Positions 11,298 to 24,069 of a stretch of 64,000 bases of DNA are shown here, in pieces. The position numbers and the translations under genes are program-made. The stretch is from Ascaphus truei. Its lineage: Eukaryota; Chordata; Amphibia; Anura; Ascaphidae. The notes under the pieces were generated by a model. It was given only the letters and a program-made list of their open reading frames with translations, had not been told where the DNA came from and did no database searches. The stretch spans positions 72,060,728 to 72,124,727 of the forward strand of contig CM071570.1 of NCBI GenBank assembly GCA_036426205.1, in the 5' to 3' direction. Position 1 is the first letter of the stretch. Each line of letters opens with the position of its first letter.

Positions 11298-11940
11298 ATG
11301 GACCCCGCTGAGGTAGAGCGAGCCGTATCTCTCAAAGGTGAACTGCTTGGAGATCATGAGACACGCCTTGCCCAGCAAAACCAACAGGTGGCACTTATTT
11401 CTAGCCGACTTCAGGACATTTTCACCCGGCTGGATACAATCCAGGTGGGTTCTACCCCTGCACCGCCATTTCTGGCAGTGTCTCCATCGCCAGCTCTGTC
11501 ATTCCCTACACCAAGGGAACCACGGATCCCAACACCTCTATGTTACGGAGGGGACTCTATGACTTGTAGAGGATTTTTGAACCAGTGTTCAATTCAGTTC
11601 GAACTCCAGCCCTCCATGTTCTGCACCCATCGATCTACAGTAGGTTAGTCTACGTAATTTCCCTACTGACAGACAAGGCTTTGGTTTCCCCTCTCTGGGA
11701 AAAGGAATCCCCACTGGTTAATGACGCCGTTGCCTTTCTCCAAGCGTCCAAAAGAGTTTTTGATGCTCCCGGTCGCGGGTCTTCTGCTTCACTCCTTTGA
11801 ATCCGGCAAGGAACCCGTACAGTGGGCCAGTATGCCATTGAATTCCAAACCCTCTCTTGCAGAGATGGCCTGGACCAATGAAGCTCTGCTGGCAGCATTT
11901 TGGCAGGGGCCGACTGTTTAAAGGACGAACTAACTTGCTG
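11298..11940 (+). pseudogene. chromovirus gag, frameshifted
   Basis: The ATG at 11298 opens a frame with an N-terminal coiled stretch, a Pro-rich linker and the capsid-like motif CRGFLNQCSIQFELQPS typical of sushi-like gypsy Gag. The frame breaks near 11640 and continues in other frames (YVISLLTDKAL at about 11650-11690). A C-terminal zinc knuckle was not recognised. Confidence 0.8.
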
Positions 11941-12179
11941 GGACACTCCCAAGGATCTGGAGGAATTATTTGCTCTCTGTATCAGAATAGATCTTCGGAT
12001 GCGAGAACGACAGACCGAGCGAGACCAGTCCTCAAAAACCCCAATAATTTGGCTTGTCCGAAATAGTCCTAAAAATTGGGAAAGCTCCAGCTCTGGGCAT
12101 TCCTTCTATTCCTTCTCCATCTCAACCTTCACAGCTGCTCCTGCCGGTTTCACTCTCCTGGGGACCAGTCACCATCTTT

Positions 12180-12470
12180 ACTGAGGCTTTTGTGCATTCA
12201 GGAGCCGCAGAGAATTTCATTGACCACACATATGCGGAACTCCACTCCCTTCCTCTCCATACTAGGGAGATTCCATTAGCGGTAGTGGCCATTGATGGAA
12301 AAACTCTGGTAGCAGGGATCATCACCCTCGAGACTAATCCTTTGCTGGTTACGGTTGGGGCACTTCACAAAGAGACACGGTCATTCTATGTCATTTGCTC
12401 TCCCTCGACTCCACTCGTCCTTTGCGGCACCACAACCCTAAGATCGATTGGGCGACCAATCAAGTGACAG
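12180..12470 (+). pseudogene. chromovirus aspartic protease remnant
   Basis: AFVHSGAAENFIDHTYA matches the gypsy protease active-site region, but the catalytic Asp of the expected DSGA is His, so it would be inactive. It is followed by the usual pattern of a beta-rich domain and the LGTT-like end. Confidence 0.75.
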
Positions 12471-12534
12471 CCTGGGGACAACATTGCCTTCCGGTCTCAC
12501 ACACTATCTCCGAAGTTCGGCTACCTACAGAGAT

Positions 12535-12840
12535 GTCCTCATCATGCCTTCAAGTTTCTTATCAGGAGTTTGCCGATGTATTCGACAAAAAACAGGCAAA
12601 GGAGTTACCGCCACACCAACCTTATTATTGTGCAATCCACCTGCTCCCAGGGGCCATCCCTCCTCGAGGCCGCACTTACCCCCTTTCGGAATCAGAAACC
12701 AAGGCTATGCGGGAATACATTTTGGAGAACCTTCAGCGTGGGTTTATTCGCAAATCAAGTTCCCCCACTGGTGTGGGTTTCCTCTTTGTTTCCAAAAAAG
12801 ACGGTGCTCTCAGCCCATGTATTGATTACAGAGGTTTAAA
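12535..12840 (+). pseudogene. chromovirus reverse transcriptase, N-terminal part only
   Basis: The frame shows FADVFDKKQAKELPPHQPYYC, the ESETKAMREYI helix, the GFIRKSSSPTG strand and KKDGALSPCIDYRGL, which are the fingers of gypsy RT. It ends in an A run at 12838-12854. The palm with the YxDD motif and part of RNase H are missing. Confidence 0.85.
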
Positions 12841-12855
12841 AAAAAAAAAAAAAAT

Positions 12856-13110
12856 ATGATGTTGGGAATTGGGAACTGCTAGCCATGAAAATGGCTCTAG
12901 AAGAATGAAGACATTTGAGGGGGCAACTTCTCTGATCACAATCCTTACAGATCACAAGAACCTCAAATATATTTTAGGAGCAAAAAAAGACTTGGACGTG
13001 TCAGGTGAGGTGGGCTCTCTTCTTCACTTGGTTCAACTTCGTGATCTGCCATCGTCTAGGATCCAAGAACGTCAAAGCAGATGCTCTATCCAGGCAATTC
13101 TCTCCAGACG
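12856..13110 (+). pseudogene. chromovirus RNase H remnant
   Basis: Directly after the A run the frames contain the segment around ELLAMKMAL, then ITILTDHKNLKYI and WALFFTWFNFVICHRLGSKN and VKADALSRQF, the standard end of gypsy RNase H. Frameshifts occur near 12995. Confidence 0.8.
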
Positions 13111-13239
13111 ACGCCAAGGAGGTAGAGCAGGGGCCCAACATTCCATCTTCTCAGATCATCTCTGCAGTTTCATCTTCACTTCTGCAAAAGATTTCACAGG
13201 TCCAGGCAGAAGATCCAAGTCAACATCCGCTCGTTTGTC

Positions 13240-14010
13240 CAAACTATTTGTCCCTCCACAATTTCAAAGTCAGGTATTGCAATGGGGTCATAACCCACAA
13301 GATGGCTAGTCACCCGGGGGTCAGGAAGACATGATTTCCTCGAACAAATCTTTTGGTGTCCAGAGATCCACAAAGACGTGATAGACACCCGTCCGTGGAC
13401 CCAATTATCCATGGACTTTTTCATAGAACTGCCACCCTCGAAGGGTATGACTATCATACTGTAGTAGTCGATCGCTTTACACGTCAAGCCATTTTGTTCC
13501 TCTCAGGAAGCTACCCACAGCTTCAGAACTATCTGAAATCTTTATCAAGAAGATATTTCGCCTTCATGGAGTCCCCACGGATATAGTCTCGGACCGCTGA
13601 TCCCAATTTGTCTCAAGGTTTTGGAAGGCCTTCTGTCAAAGAATGGGCATCTCCCTTCATTTTTTGTCATCGTACCACCCCCAGTCCAATGGGCTCACGG
13701 AAAGGGCCAATCAGTCCTTAGAATAATTCCTGCAATGTTTTGTATCTGAACTACAGGACGACTGGGCTGATCTCCTCCCGTGGGCCGAGTTTTCCTGCAA
13801 TTCTATGAAACACGATTCCACATTGGAATCTCTGTTCTTTTGTGCCTACGGGTACCACCCTTCTGCCCTTCCTCTCAGGTCCTCTTTCTGGAGTTCCCGC
13901 AGTGGATGATAAGATCCAAGAATCTGAGTCAATCTGACCAAAGCCGCCATGCAGCAAAAAAACCAGGCGGATAAACGTCGACCACCACCTCCCCCGTTTC
14001 AAGTGACAGA
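13240..14010 (+). pseudogene. chromovirus integrase remnant
   Basis: Pieces in several frames match the integrase core: the segment around YDYHTVVVDRFTRQAIL at about 13450-13500, a region at 13590-13700 corresponding to the conserved stretch around the second Asp and the Glu helix, and a region to 13970 like the C-terminal part of the core. Multiple stops make it non-functional. Confidence 0.75.
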
Positions 14011-14141
14011 TCAGGTTTGGCTGGCTACAAAAAATATCCGGCTGAAACTGCCTTCCTTCAAATTGGGCCCAAGATCATTGGACCTTACAAAATCCTGAAA
14101 CAGGTCAACTGGTACTTCCGGATAGCTTAAGAATACCTCCA

Positions 14142-14411
14142 GTGTTCCAGGTCTCCCTCCTCAAGCCGTTCATCCAGAACACCTTCTCTCCTCCTATTGT
14201 CCCTCCTCCTAGACCGTTCTTGGTGGATGGCCAGGAGGAAATTGAAGTATGCCAGATACTGGATTCCTGTAGATTCCATGGCGGGCTACAGTACCTGGTC
14301 CATTGGAAGGGTTATGGACCCAAAGAGAATTCTTGGATCAAATCCAGGGATGTCCATGCCCCCAACCTGGTTTGGGCGTTTCATCGGAAATTTCCTGTCA
14401 AACCGGCTTAG
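14142..14411 (+). pseudogene. chromovirus chromodomain end of pol
   Basis: The 89-aa frame ends in EEIEVCQILDSCRFHGGLQY followed by LVHWKGYGPKENSWI and DVHAPNLV, a clear chromodomain with the aromatic-cage strand LVHWKGY. In chromoviruses this domain guides integration. The frame stops at 14411, just before the purine tract. Confidence 0.88.
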
Positions 14412-14445
14412 ATCGCTCGGACTTCTCGCCTAAAGAGGGGGGTAC

Positions 14446-14863
14446 TATAAGGATTCTGCTTGATCCGTGTCAGGTTTTGCTGCCAGTTCGGGTTCTCCAG
14501 ATTGCCTGCTCTTTCTGCTCAATTTGGTTACTGGCAGCCTGCTATAAGGCTGCACTTCCTGGTGGGAGTCGCCGAGCAAGGTTCTAACATTTGCAGTTCT
14601 TGTTGTCTACGCTGTCACGCTTTATCCCTTTTGTCTGTTTGAATTTCCCTGTTGCTGACCCTGGACCGTGACCTTGCTGCTATCTGCCTGCCCTGACCTT
14701 TTGCCCGTTTACTGGACCCTGCACCACTGCCGCTAGCCCTGACCTGCCTGCTTACCGACTACGGATACTCTAACAGGACTCTGTCCCTGGGCTCTGATCG
14801 GTTTTTCTGCATCACTACCCTCAGCCCTGCGGGTCCGCTTCCTGATTGGAGACGAGCACCGTG
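14446..14863 (+). repeat. 3' LTR of the chromovirus
   Basis: It begins TATAAGGATTCTGC after the purine tract TAAAGAGGGGGG (14431-14442) and repeats 10975-11281 with an extra central segment. Confidence 0.85.
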
Positions 14864-15126
14864 AAGCGCTATATACATGAATGGCGCTATATAAAGATAT
14901 ACATACTCAAGTACAATATTTTCTTAAAATAAGGGTGAAAGGGGCAGAAAGAGACCCTTGCTAGGAACACCCTTATTTATTCTTTTCTTTTCTGCTGCCA
15001 TTAAGTAGTTTGTCCCTGCTCGACCAAGATTCTCCTTTGAATGGCAGCAATAAAGATGGGCATAGCTAGTCTTGGCTATACCACTCTGTTTGTTAGCAAG
15101 CTGTTTATGGGGACTTACTTGTAAAT

Positions 15127-15350
15127 AATGATAATAATAATAATAATAATAACAACACATGTTCTTGTATAGCGCTACTAGTTTTACGTAGCGCTTTACA
15201 GAGACATTTTGCAGACACAGTACCTGCCCTGAGGCACAGGGAGATAAAGTGACTTGCCCAAGGTCACAAGGAAGCCGACACCGTGAATTGAACCAGGTTC
15301 CCCTGCTTCAAACTCAGTGCCAGTCAGTGTCTTTTCTCACTGAGCCACTC
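15127..15350 (-). mobile_element. tRNA-headed SINE with LINE-like tail
   Basis: On the minus strand it reads AGTGGCTCAGTGAG (A-box-like), then GGTTCAATTC (B-box-like), then a stretch like the L2/MIR-type core (TGACCTTGGGCAAGTCACTT), GTAGCGCTATACAAG and a (TTA)n tail. A second copy is at 31297-31492. Confidence 0.7.
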
Positions 15351-18300
15351 CTTATCCCTTATATATAATGAAATAAGTTCATTATTTTCTAGAGAAGTGA
15401 TCCAAACTTCTGCATTAACTTTTTTTTGCTGTCAGATGCCTATTTTTGCTGACATATGTCCCTCCATTGTACTGCACATATATAAATAAAATCTCCCTGG
15501 TGCAGAATATGTTGCAAATATATGCAAATTGTTACATTTTAAAGTTGAAGGGTGATTAACACCAGTTATCAAGACCCCCCCCCCAAACAGAGCAGGTCTA
15601 AAAAGTTTATCCCAGCGCAGGTGGCTTAGTGGCTCAGTGGAAGACTGCACACCCTGTGCTGAAGCAGGGATAGCCTTAAAACCCGACTTGTTCGGGGTAG
15701 GGGGGGGGGGTGGTCTGTCTTGAGGACTGGAGTTGAAGCTAGTTGATCAGATGCAGCAGAAGCAGCAGGAGTTCCCCACAATGTAGTGAATGCATCTGAA
15801 GATAAGGATAAAACTCAATAATGTCATTAACACCACAACGTGAATTTCCAAATTACTCTGCTGCTGTATTGCAATATATACATATACATATACTTCAAAG
15901 AAAACCTCAGCTCCAGATACTATAAAATAATGAAACACCTAATTAAACTAAACTTTTTTTTTTACTGTTCACAAATGACTTTGAAACGCATTGCCGAATT
16001 TTCTTTAAAAAAAAAAATATATATCTAACAAATAAAAAAAATGGAATTATAATATAAAACTAAAAACAGAGCGCAACCAGAAGAAAACTTCTAGGCCAGC
16101 CTTGCATGCAATAAAGCTTCTGTTAATATGAATTGAATAACTGTATCCTCACTATACATGAAATAAGTTGCATTTGGCAAGTAGCTTTTAAGAAAACAGA
16201 CAATGAAATTGCAAATGAAAGCGTTTGTGGGCTCACTTTGCATATATTCACTTTGTGTGGTTTAGTTGATGGCAGGGTGGGATTAATGGACAGGCAAACT
16301 AGGCACCTGTCTAGGGCCCACTGGGACAGTGGGGATTCCAAAATGCGTTAATGCAACAGGAAGAAGAGGCCATCAGCCCCTCTATGTGCTTATTATGTAT
16401 GTGTGTCTGTGTGTTCGATTACCGCTGTGTGTACCCTTTCTTTCTCTTTGTGCTTCCTAGTAAGCAAAAAGGTGGAAGAGCCCCTAACTTGTACCTCACC
16501 TGGGGCCATCTTTGACCTTAAAGCTGCAGACCAAGCAATATCCTAAGTGTTTTTTTTTTTTTTTAAATAAATCAGTTCTGTACTATGAGAAAATACTTGT
16601 AGCTGTTTTTTAAATCACTCTGAAAGAAATGTTTAATGTATTATAGTGTAACAAGCATTTTTTGTTTCTATAGCAACCATTTACAAAGTCACATCCCCTT
16701 GCTCTTTTGAAACAAGCTCTGGCACATCCCTTTTTGAGCCCTGCCCTCTCTCTAGCAGTGCACCAATTGTATCTAGTGACTGCCTGGTCACATGATCTTC
16801 CCCACAGAACTTTGCATCTTTGGTCCTCTTCTGCTGCACTGACAGCCATTTAGTGAATCCCCTGAGACGAATATTCGACGATCGATCCATTCTCCTGTGA
16901 TCGATCGGCAACATAGCTAATTATCATTGTGCGGATTGTAATGATGCACATATTAAAAGGAAATAAATAAAATAAAAAAATGCCCTACAAATCCATTCCT
17001 TCTTCAGTCTCCAGGGAGTTGACCAACTCTTTCTAGTTTATATGAAAATCAAAATGTGCTGGGGAAAAAAAAGGTATATATAAAAAAAAAATAATAATAA
17101 TAATTCAATGAAAAAAACAAAAATCACATATCCCAATGGAATCTGAAGAGATCTCTAGCATTTTCCTACCAAATATCCCTGGAAAAAAAAAAAAGACGTT
17201 TTCAGATGGTCTGTATAGCGGTCAACAGGGTAGGAAAAGTGCAGAAACAACTTCCGGTAAACTCAGATTTAGTCCTGCTAATATAGCAAAGAAAGCAAAA
17301 CTAAAACCTGACTTCTACCGTAAAAAAAAAAAAAAAAAGTGTGTGGCCTCTGTTTCTTTTCTGATAAGAGTCTTAATACCAAACAGTTAACTGCACAATA
17401 ACATTTTCTTGGCAGCTAGACTGCCTGCTTGGCAGATATATAAAGCAGGTAAAAGAAGGAAAAGGTAATTTCTTGGCTGAATGATTCCATCGGTAGCTAT
17501 AGGGCAAACTAGAAAGTCTTTTAGTAAAGTAGCAGTTGATTCTTCTATCAATCTGCAGCACACATACTCTTCCAAGGGATGCATTAAATATGAAAATCAT
17601 ATCCCGTTATCATCTGTTTCCAGCTTTCAGCCCAGTAAGCTTTTCTTAATGAATGCTGCAGCCTAAGGGACAAGCACGCTGTTGGATTCTCTGAATAATG
17701 GAGTGATGTTACCAGTTTTGCTTATTACAATATTGACTTGCTGAGGGGGATTCACACACAGTCACAAGTGACTACTCTTGCCAGCATGCTCCAAGTTATT
17801 ACACAATGTTTTTAGACATTTTCATCTGAAAGGGCTTTGCTGCTTTTAGTGAAGAAAGAAGCGATGGTCTCGAACTGCATCATTTATATGGAGATAGTAG
17901 GAGGGATTAGAAGCCTGCATTACTACAGATACAGTACATAGCGGAATACATTTAAGCATTCTTTGTCAGCCTTTTGTCAGTCCTGCAGATGTCATCTGCT
18001 TCCTCCCCCTTTGTAAAAAGGTGACAATGTACAGAACCAACAATGTAATGTACAGATCAAATTGCAGTTCTCTGTTCTGTTTTGTAATAAGTTATAACAA
18101 TATTCTGGGGAAAAAAATATCAATGTTTTACATGCACGTGTATAAATGACCATGAGAAATAATAGATATTGAGTAAAAGTTGAAATGTGAAACCCATTCA
18201 AGAAAAAGAAAAAAAATCTCTGTAGAAGATTATAATTGGAGCACAGTTACAAAAGTGATTGAATTAAAGCAATATAAAAGGGGGTTTATTGTCACTGTAG

Positions 18301-18821
18301 AGATGCTGCCACATAATAATGGCAATTAAAAAGAGTATATGATTATTATAATCATTATGTGGCATTGTAAATAAGCCCTAAAGGCAGAAGACAGAAATAT
18401 TTTATTGTGTATATTTGGCTGTGTACACACACACACACCATTATTTGTGAAGGAAGCCTTAACGTGACATTTAGACCATTATCCAAAGACTGTTAGACCC
18501 TCGAGCTTGTAGAGCAACTTGAGTTTGTAAGTGAAAGCACTTCCCCTCACCGCCATCTTCCAATCCAATGATCAACGGTACTTACTAGAATTGTCTTCAA
18601 ATAACCAAAGGTACTGTTTAAAAGTGTAAGTCAGACTGTCTTGCCATTACATCGTTGTGAAAGTATATACATATTTATTGTTTTTTACTGTTAAAGAGGC
18701 AATACAAGCAGCAAAAAAAAACTGCTGATCGATTAGTCTTCCCATGATCGATCAGCAAAATCCTGCTTCCTAGAGTTCACTAAATGGCCACCTTTCAGTT
18801 TCAAATCAATCCTGTCAGTGT
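15351..18821. other. KIZ intron, mostly unrecognised AT-rich sequence
   Basis: No gene seen. It includes homopolymer runs, an A-box-like stub at about 15620-15645, and two related patches with GATCGATC motifs and a CATTTAGTGAA context near 16850-16920 and 18720-18790 that look like remnants of one MITE family. Confidence 0.4.
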
Positions 18822-18885
18822 AAGGCCGCGCGTATAGTGCCCGCGACGGCGACATCACCCGTCGCCACCCACTCTAAACCGTTCG
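18822..18885 (+). mobile_element. MITE end fragment (AAGGCCGCGCGTATAGTGCC)
   Basis: The sequence matches the terminal repeat of the element at 46100-46543 (GGCTGCGCTTATAGTGC followed by GCGACGCGAC-type sequence). Only one end is present. Confidence 0.45.
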
Positions 18886-21800
18886 GCGTTTGCAAGAAAG
18901 CAGTCATCTGACTGTCAACAGAGACTTGTTACAAGACGACTTTCTAATAGTTTGGCTGATACAGGATAGATTTGTAGACACTAAAGGGTACAGTCCCATT
19001 TACAACTACAGGGTCCTAATGTCTGTAATATGTTCAGCATATATGCACTTCCATATATTTATTTGGGGTTATTTTCCGTTTGTCTCGTGTCCTTTCCTAG
19101 CTAATCATATTACAAAGAAGATCATGCATTATTTCAGATTCATTGATCTTTGGGTGGAGCAGATAATATTTCAAATCATCCACTTCATTGATAATCTCTG
19201 TTGGAAAGGAACATTTTAAATACATGTTCAAATATTAAACACATTGACTTTTTTGATTTTTGTAAAGGTGTCAGTTCCCTAGGTGCCATTACTACATGGG
19301 AGTCCACCTTTAAACATATCTATGCTTGTGGACTCTTCAGAGTAAACAAGTCTTTCACTTCACTTCTTTTCAGGAGATTGCAGACAGAACAGCTGTAAAT
19401 CTTACATTTCAGGCACACCTCCTTACTTGAAGATACAAACATTCTAGCTATTGCACACAGTCCATTTAGTTTAGTAAGTGTTGGCACAGAACTCATGCTC
19501 ATGAGAGGCTTTATTCTACTGAAGTCCATGTCAGCATAGCCACTCTGCGTCAACTCCAACGAACGATATTAATGATCTCCAATCCAGAATATTGCAGAGT
19601 AAACCAATGTCGAATTAATTCATAGGCACTCTCTCTGAGAAGTGTTTAACAAGGCTTCTCCTTTAAAATACCTTGCCCTTAAAAGCATAGAATTCGTACT
19701 GTCAGTGTCAGGATTTCCAACACGCAGTTGAAACTTACAAATCTGAGACTTTTTGTGCTGGGACTCCGTTGCATCTGTTAAATTCCTGACTCAACTGTGA
19801 GCTAGAAAATTATGAATTCTGCTGTTAGTTTACAAACCAGTCAAGTGCCACCTCTTATTATATACCAATATGGTTAGCATCTCCTGTGTCTGAATATTTC
19901 AGGTCTCTTGGGCGCCCTGGCTGTCTCCAATAAGATGCATTATAAACCTGCTGGCAACTGCAGTTAGTTGGCAGGTTAAACACGATCCTCTTATTCTGCC
20001 TACCACTTTGCAGGTTCTGTATCCACTGAAGCTTATATTATCTGGCCCTGCTAGTGCTCGTCCTTATCCTGCTTGAGTGTGTAGTACAAGCCCTGTCTCA
20101 TTGGCATCTGTGAATTCCTGCACTATACAGTGTGGTCCTCTGCTTCTTGTCTACGTGCTTCCCCTAATCCAGAGTTGAAATATGGCAGTAGAGAAAAATT
20201 TAATTATGGGGTTTTGAACTTCAGGAGTCTGATGTCTTCTCATTGCATGGGCCTAACTACCAAGGTTAAACTACTTGCTCACATATGAGGAGGGGGTGAT
20301 GCCTGCACAGTATGAATCAACTGTCATGGTTGCACGCAAATATAACATTAACTCTGCCATCTAACAAAATGTGGCATAAATGCAGGTAGTGATTTTTTTC
20401 CCCCCTAAACTTGGAAACAGACTAAATAAAACATTTGTGATCTCAACTTTTGAAACCGCTTTATAAATCTAAGAGAGATGATATTCATTGCCAACAGAGT
20501 ACACCGAGAACAAAGAACTAGTTTTGTTTTTATTACGACTCACATCACACAAAATGTCAAACATTGTAAACAATTTCCTATTAATAGTTTCCCATTAAGC
20601 ACATAGTTGGGTAACTAAAATAACCACACACTGTAGCAGTTTGGCATTCTCTGTAACAGTCATGGGAATGTAACTCCTAGCACAGCCACAATTTAGTTGC
20701 AAGACTGTGCGCACGTATTAACAGTTAGGCTACGGCCCCAGTGCCTGCGCTGCACACGCTCCTGCCAGGCTGCCGGTGCGTGCAGCCGAGTTCCCGGTCT
20801 GCAGTGAGCTGCAGGGGGGACGTGATGGGGGAGTGGCCATGACGTCACCCGGCAGGTTCGCCCTCATTGGCTAAACTGCCTGGGGGCGTGGCCTAGTGCT
20901 CCGTCACTAGAGCTGATCACAATTTTAATGTCTGCCTGAAAAACTTGCCGCAGGGGCGGCTCTTGTCCCCGCAGCGCCCACCACAGCGAGCACTGCACCA
21001 GCCAATGAGGACCAAGCGGCTTAATGAAACAGACAACTTGCTGCAGATTCTACATATAGATTAAGAACCTACTTAAGTGCCACTGGGAAAACACAGTAAG
21101 GAGTCAATGACTATTCAGTACTGTGAAACGGAGGAAGAAAACACGAGCCATGGATCCTGCCATGTTTCTTTTTCAGATGCTACTCACCATAGACCGTTAC
21201 CACAAAATAGTATTTAGCATATTATATAGTCTTTGTAAAGCTCCAGATCCCGCATATGTAAAATATTTTGATAAACAAAAAGAGGCCATAAAAAGATTTA
21301 CTTTTCTGGGCAGAGCTTCCTGAAGAAGCCTACAACCAGAGATGGAAAACAATGGCCACTGACTACTTCTAGGAGCCTAGGCTGAAACACATTCCCAGTG
21401 GGTGTATGGTGTCCCAAAACAGACAAGTCGGCAACTTCTTTTATTAAGATTTTTTTAACGTATTTTCTCTAAAAGGAAGCTTGTTCTAACTAGAGTGATA
21501 TTTTTATAAATCTATGGGGGGGGGGGGGGGTTTGGAAGAAAGGAAAGAAGTGAGAAGAAGAAAAAAAAAAAAAAAGTGAAGAAAAGACGTAGGAGGGAAA
21601 AGGCAAAAAAAAGGAAAAGAAAGAGAGAAAGAAAAAGGAAAAAGGAAGGGATTGGGAAGTGAATACATGGGTTCACTCCTATAAAGCTCTTGACAAATGA
21701 TTAACTGTAACCTTAATCATCAAAACACTTTGTATAGTCTTCCATGAGGTTGCCAGTGCATTATACGTTTTCTTTAGTTTGTTTTTGCACGGCAAAGGCA

Positions 21801-22191
21801 AGCTACAGTGACCGAACCAAATGTATGCAGTTTATGAAACAAAGCACAAACCCCATTCAAATAAAATACTGTAAGGCTGAAGACTTATTATCCCTTCACT
21901 ATTGGAGAGGATGGGGATTCAGAGAAAGGCTAAGCTAGCATTCTTTTTTCTGGAGAAGCCCAGATGTTAAGATAATAAAAAATACCTGAATATAGTTATA
22001 CATTGATGTTGACCATAAAACAATATATGCAGTATCAGTTACCGATATACCGGCTTTCAAGAAGCAGTGACATTTACTCAACAACTCAAAAGACAAATCT
22101 GAAAAGTCAAAGCAATCAAAAAATAATCTTTTCGTACTGTCATTTCCATTTGCCAAGACACAGGTTCCCAAACATTGCCATAAAAGAAGCC
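18886..22191. other. KIZ intron, no gene recognised
   Basis: Mostly AT-rich apparently unique sequence. A GC-rich patch at about 20730-21010 with CATGACGTCACCCGG looks like a decayed MITE. A purine-rich run with G(10) and poly-A lies at about 21510-21660. Confidence 0.4.
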
Positions 22192-23027
22192 TGTCACGAT
22201 GGACCCAGCTTAATACGACTTTTAATTACAGGGATCATTCATTGAACAAGCAGAGAGATAAAAATAAATTGCGTTTATTCACCTAATGAACGCACAAAAC
22301 TATGTTACACAAAAATACAGTAAAAAGACACACTTACTTTGGAAACTGGGATAACAAAACTAATCTTTCCTAATTGCACACACACAGCAAAATATTCCAG
22401 GCTACGTCTCTTTCCTGTAGCCTCTTGCTGTTGAATTCGGGTCACTTATCCTCTGAGAAATGTAGACGATTTACTCAGAGCTGGAACTTCTCCAATGTGA
22501 CTAAATCTCAGGTGAATCACACAAGATGGAACTGATGGACTCATGAAAAACTTAGATGGATCACTTAGAACTGATGAATCTTGAGTGGGGTTCAAATCTG
22601 TGATGGTGATAACACTCCTCTTCACCCCCACCCCCTCCTTCTTGATGTTACAGCAGAGAACAACTTCCCCATGACCTGCACCAGCTTATAATACCACCTG
22701 GCCAAACCCCCTTTGCTCAGTGACAGAATATCTGGTTCTGGTCAAAGAATCCCCCCAGTTGCTGGCCAGCTGTTTAACCCCTTTGAAGCTCTAACTTTTG
22801 TATACATCCTGGAGGGCATCTCCCATGGGTCCCTTAAAAGCCAGGCATTCTGTTATGCTTACTTGCCCCCTGGAATGGTGGGTCATAAACTAGCAGGGTG
22901 AATCTTTTAATGTATCCTGTCCCCTGCCTGTCATGTAAATCCCCCCACCTCACATAACTGTAACCTACACAAGGGCCATGCCCGTTTATGCATTTACACA
23001 CATGGTACTATTAATAAAATCATAACA
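22192..23027 (-). mobile_element. solo LTR candidate (about 836 bp)
   Basis: On the minus strand it starts TGTTATGATTTTATTAATAG and ends TCGTGACA, with an AATAAACGCAATTTATT poly(A)-type signal near the end. Length and ends agree with 29663-30495. No target duplication was found. Confidence 0.5.
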
Positions 23028-23249
23028 GTCTCCATGTCTCTCTCCTAATCGTTTGCATACAAAAAAATTAGAGGACATTCCTTCAACATATCAAGCTTGG
23101 GGGATGGTTAACCCCCATTCTCTTTTCCCTTATTCAAAAACATTGTTACCATACTTCATACATTATATGATTTTCCCCCTGAACCCTATTTTAATCAAAC
23201 CAACCTCCGTCTTAGACGGAACCTCTCAGAGAAGCGAGAAAAACAGCGT

Positions 23250-23560
23250 GCACTGCTAGCAAAAAACGGAAGGCTGGACTGTGCGAACAAAAAAAATATC
23301 TTTATTTAACCATGAACAAAAAATGAATAAAAGAGGGAATAGACGCCTTGTGCACTCTAACGCGTTTCACCCCTACGGGGCTTTGTCAAAGACCTCTTCT
23401 AGGGGTGAAACAGCCCGGAGCACACCGAACCGGACGGAGCAAGAAGATGCAGTAAGTTCCTTTATTTACTTTTACCAAGCCGCCCCAGGTGAATCAGCCA
23501 TATTTGCGGAGTTTATACTCAAGGGGTCCGCTGTCGGTCGAGAGACCGCCCCCGGTCAAC
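23250..23560 (-). mobile_element. Penelope-like terminal fragment with a decayed hammerhead core
   Basis: On the minus strand positions 23391-23361 read TTTGACAAAGCCCCGTAGGG then GTGAAACGCG. This is a CUGANGA - stem II - GAAAC hammerhead layout with two core substitutions (C3 to U, G8 to A). Such motifs in frogs are carried by Penelope-like elements. No reverse transcriptase was seen. Confidence 0.5.
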
Positions 23561-24069
23561 CCTCCCTTACCGCTAGGCTATTCCCGTTATTAGGGGTTAA
23601 GTCGCTTGTCTGACTTGGCTTGCTTCATATGCTCTCACTACTGCCTTGACTCCCAACTATCCGGATTGATTGGCAAAAATACTGCATTTGTTATAGGTTT
23701 CTGGATTGCACACTCAGCTGCACTGGTCATTTTGGGGGGCTCATCCTTCCCAAATTTTTTCCTTTTTTCAACCTCAGTCTTATACCTGGCTGGAGTGTGG
23801 GGATATACATTAACCCCTTGTGTCCCATTTTTACCTTTTCCTGCTCTGTGCTGAAGCAGGGCATCCCAGCACCTCTGGAAACGGTAAAACACAAACGGCA
23901 ATTGTCTCATATTTTGCACACAGTCACAGTAATGCATACACAATGCCCGGGCCCAAGAGCTGACACTCTAGGACCCCAAAACACGGGTCAGGGGTAACCA
24001 AGTGGGCTTGACCTTTACTATAAGCCTGGTTCTCCCTTCCCCCACCACAAACACAACTATTCTCTAGAC

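Larger units (their letters stand above)
10975..14863 (+). mobile_element. degraded Ty3/gypsy chromovirus
   Basis: LTRs at about 10975-11281 and 14446-14863 flank gag-pol remnants in the order gag, protease, RT, RNase H, integrase, chromodomain, as in chromoviruses. The 5' LTR lacks about 110 bp that the 3' LTR keeps. The coding region carries many frameshifts and stops and a large deletion in RT, so it is inactive. Confidence 0.9.

Noticed and set aside
15610..15690. Possible tRNA gene (A-box-like GTGGCTTAGTGGCTCAGTGG)
   Set aside because: No cloverleaf or proper B box follows; it is the head of a SINE-like repeat.
18560..18660. Possible minus-strand exon before a GTAAGT near 18580
   Set aside because: The translated peptide has no similarity to kizuna and the acceptor side is poor.
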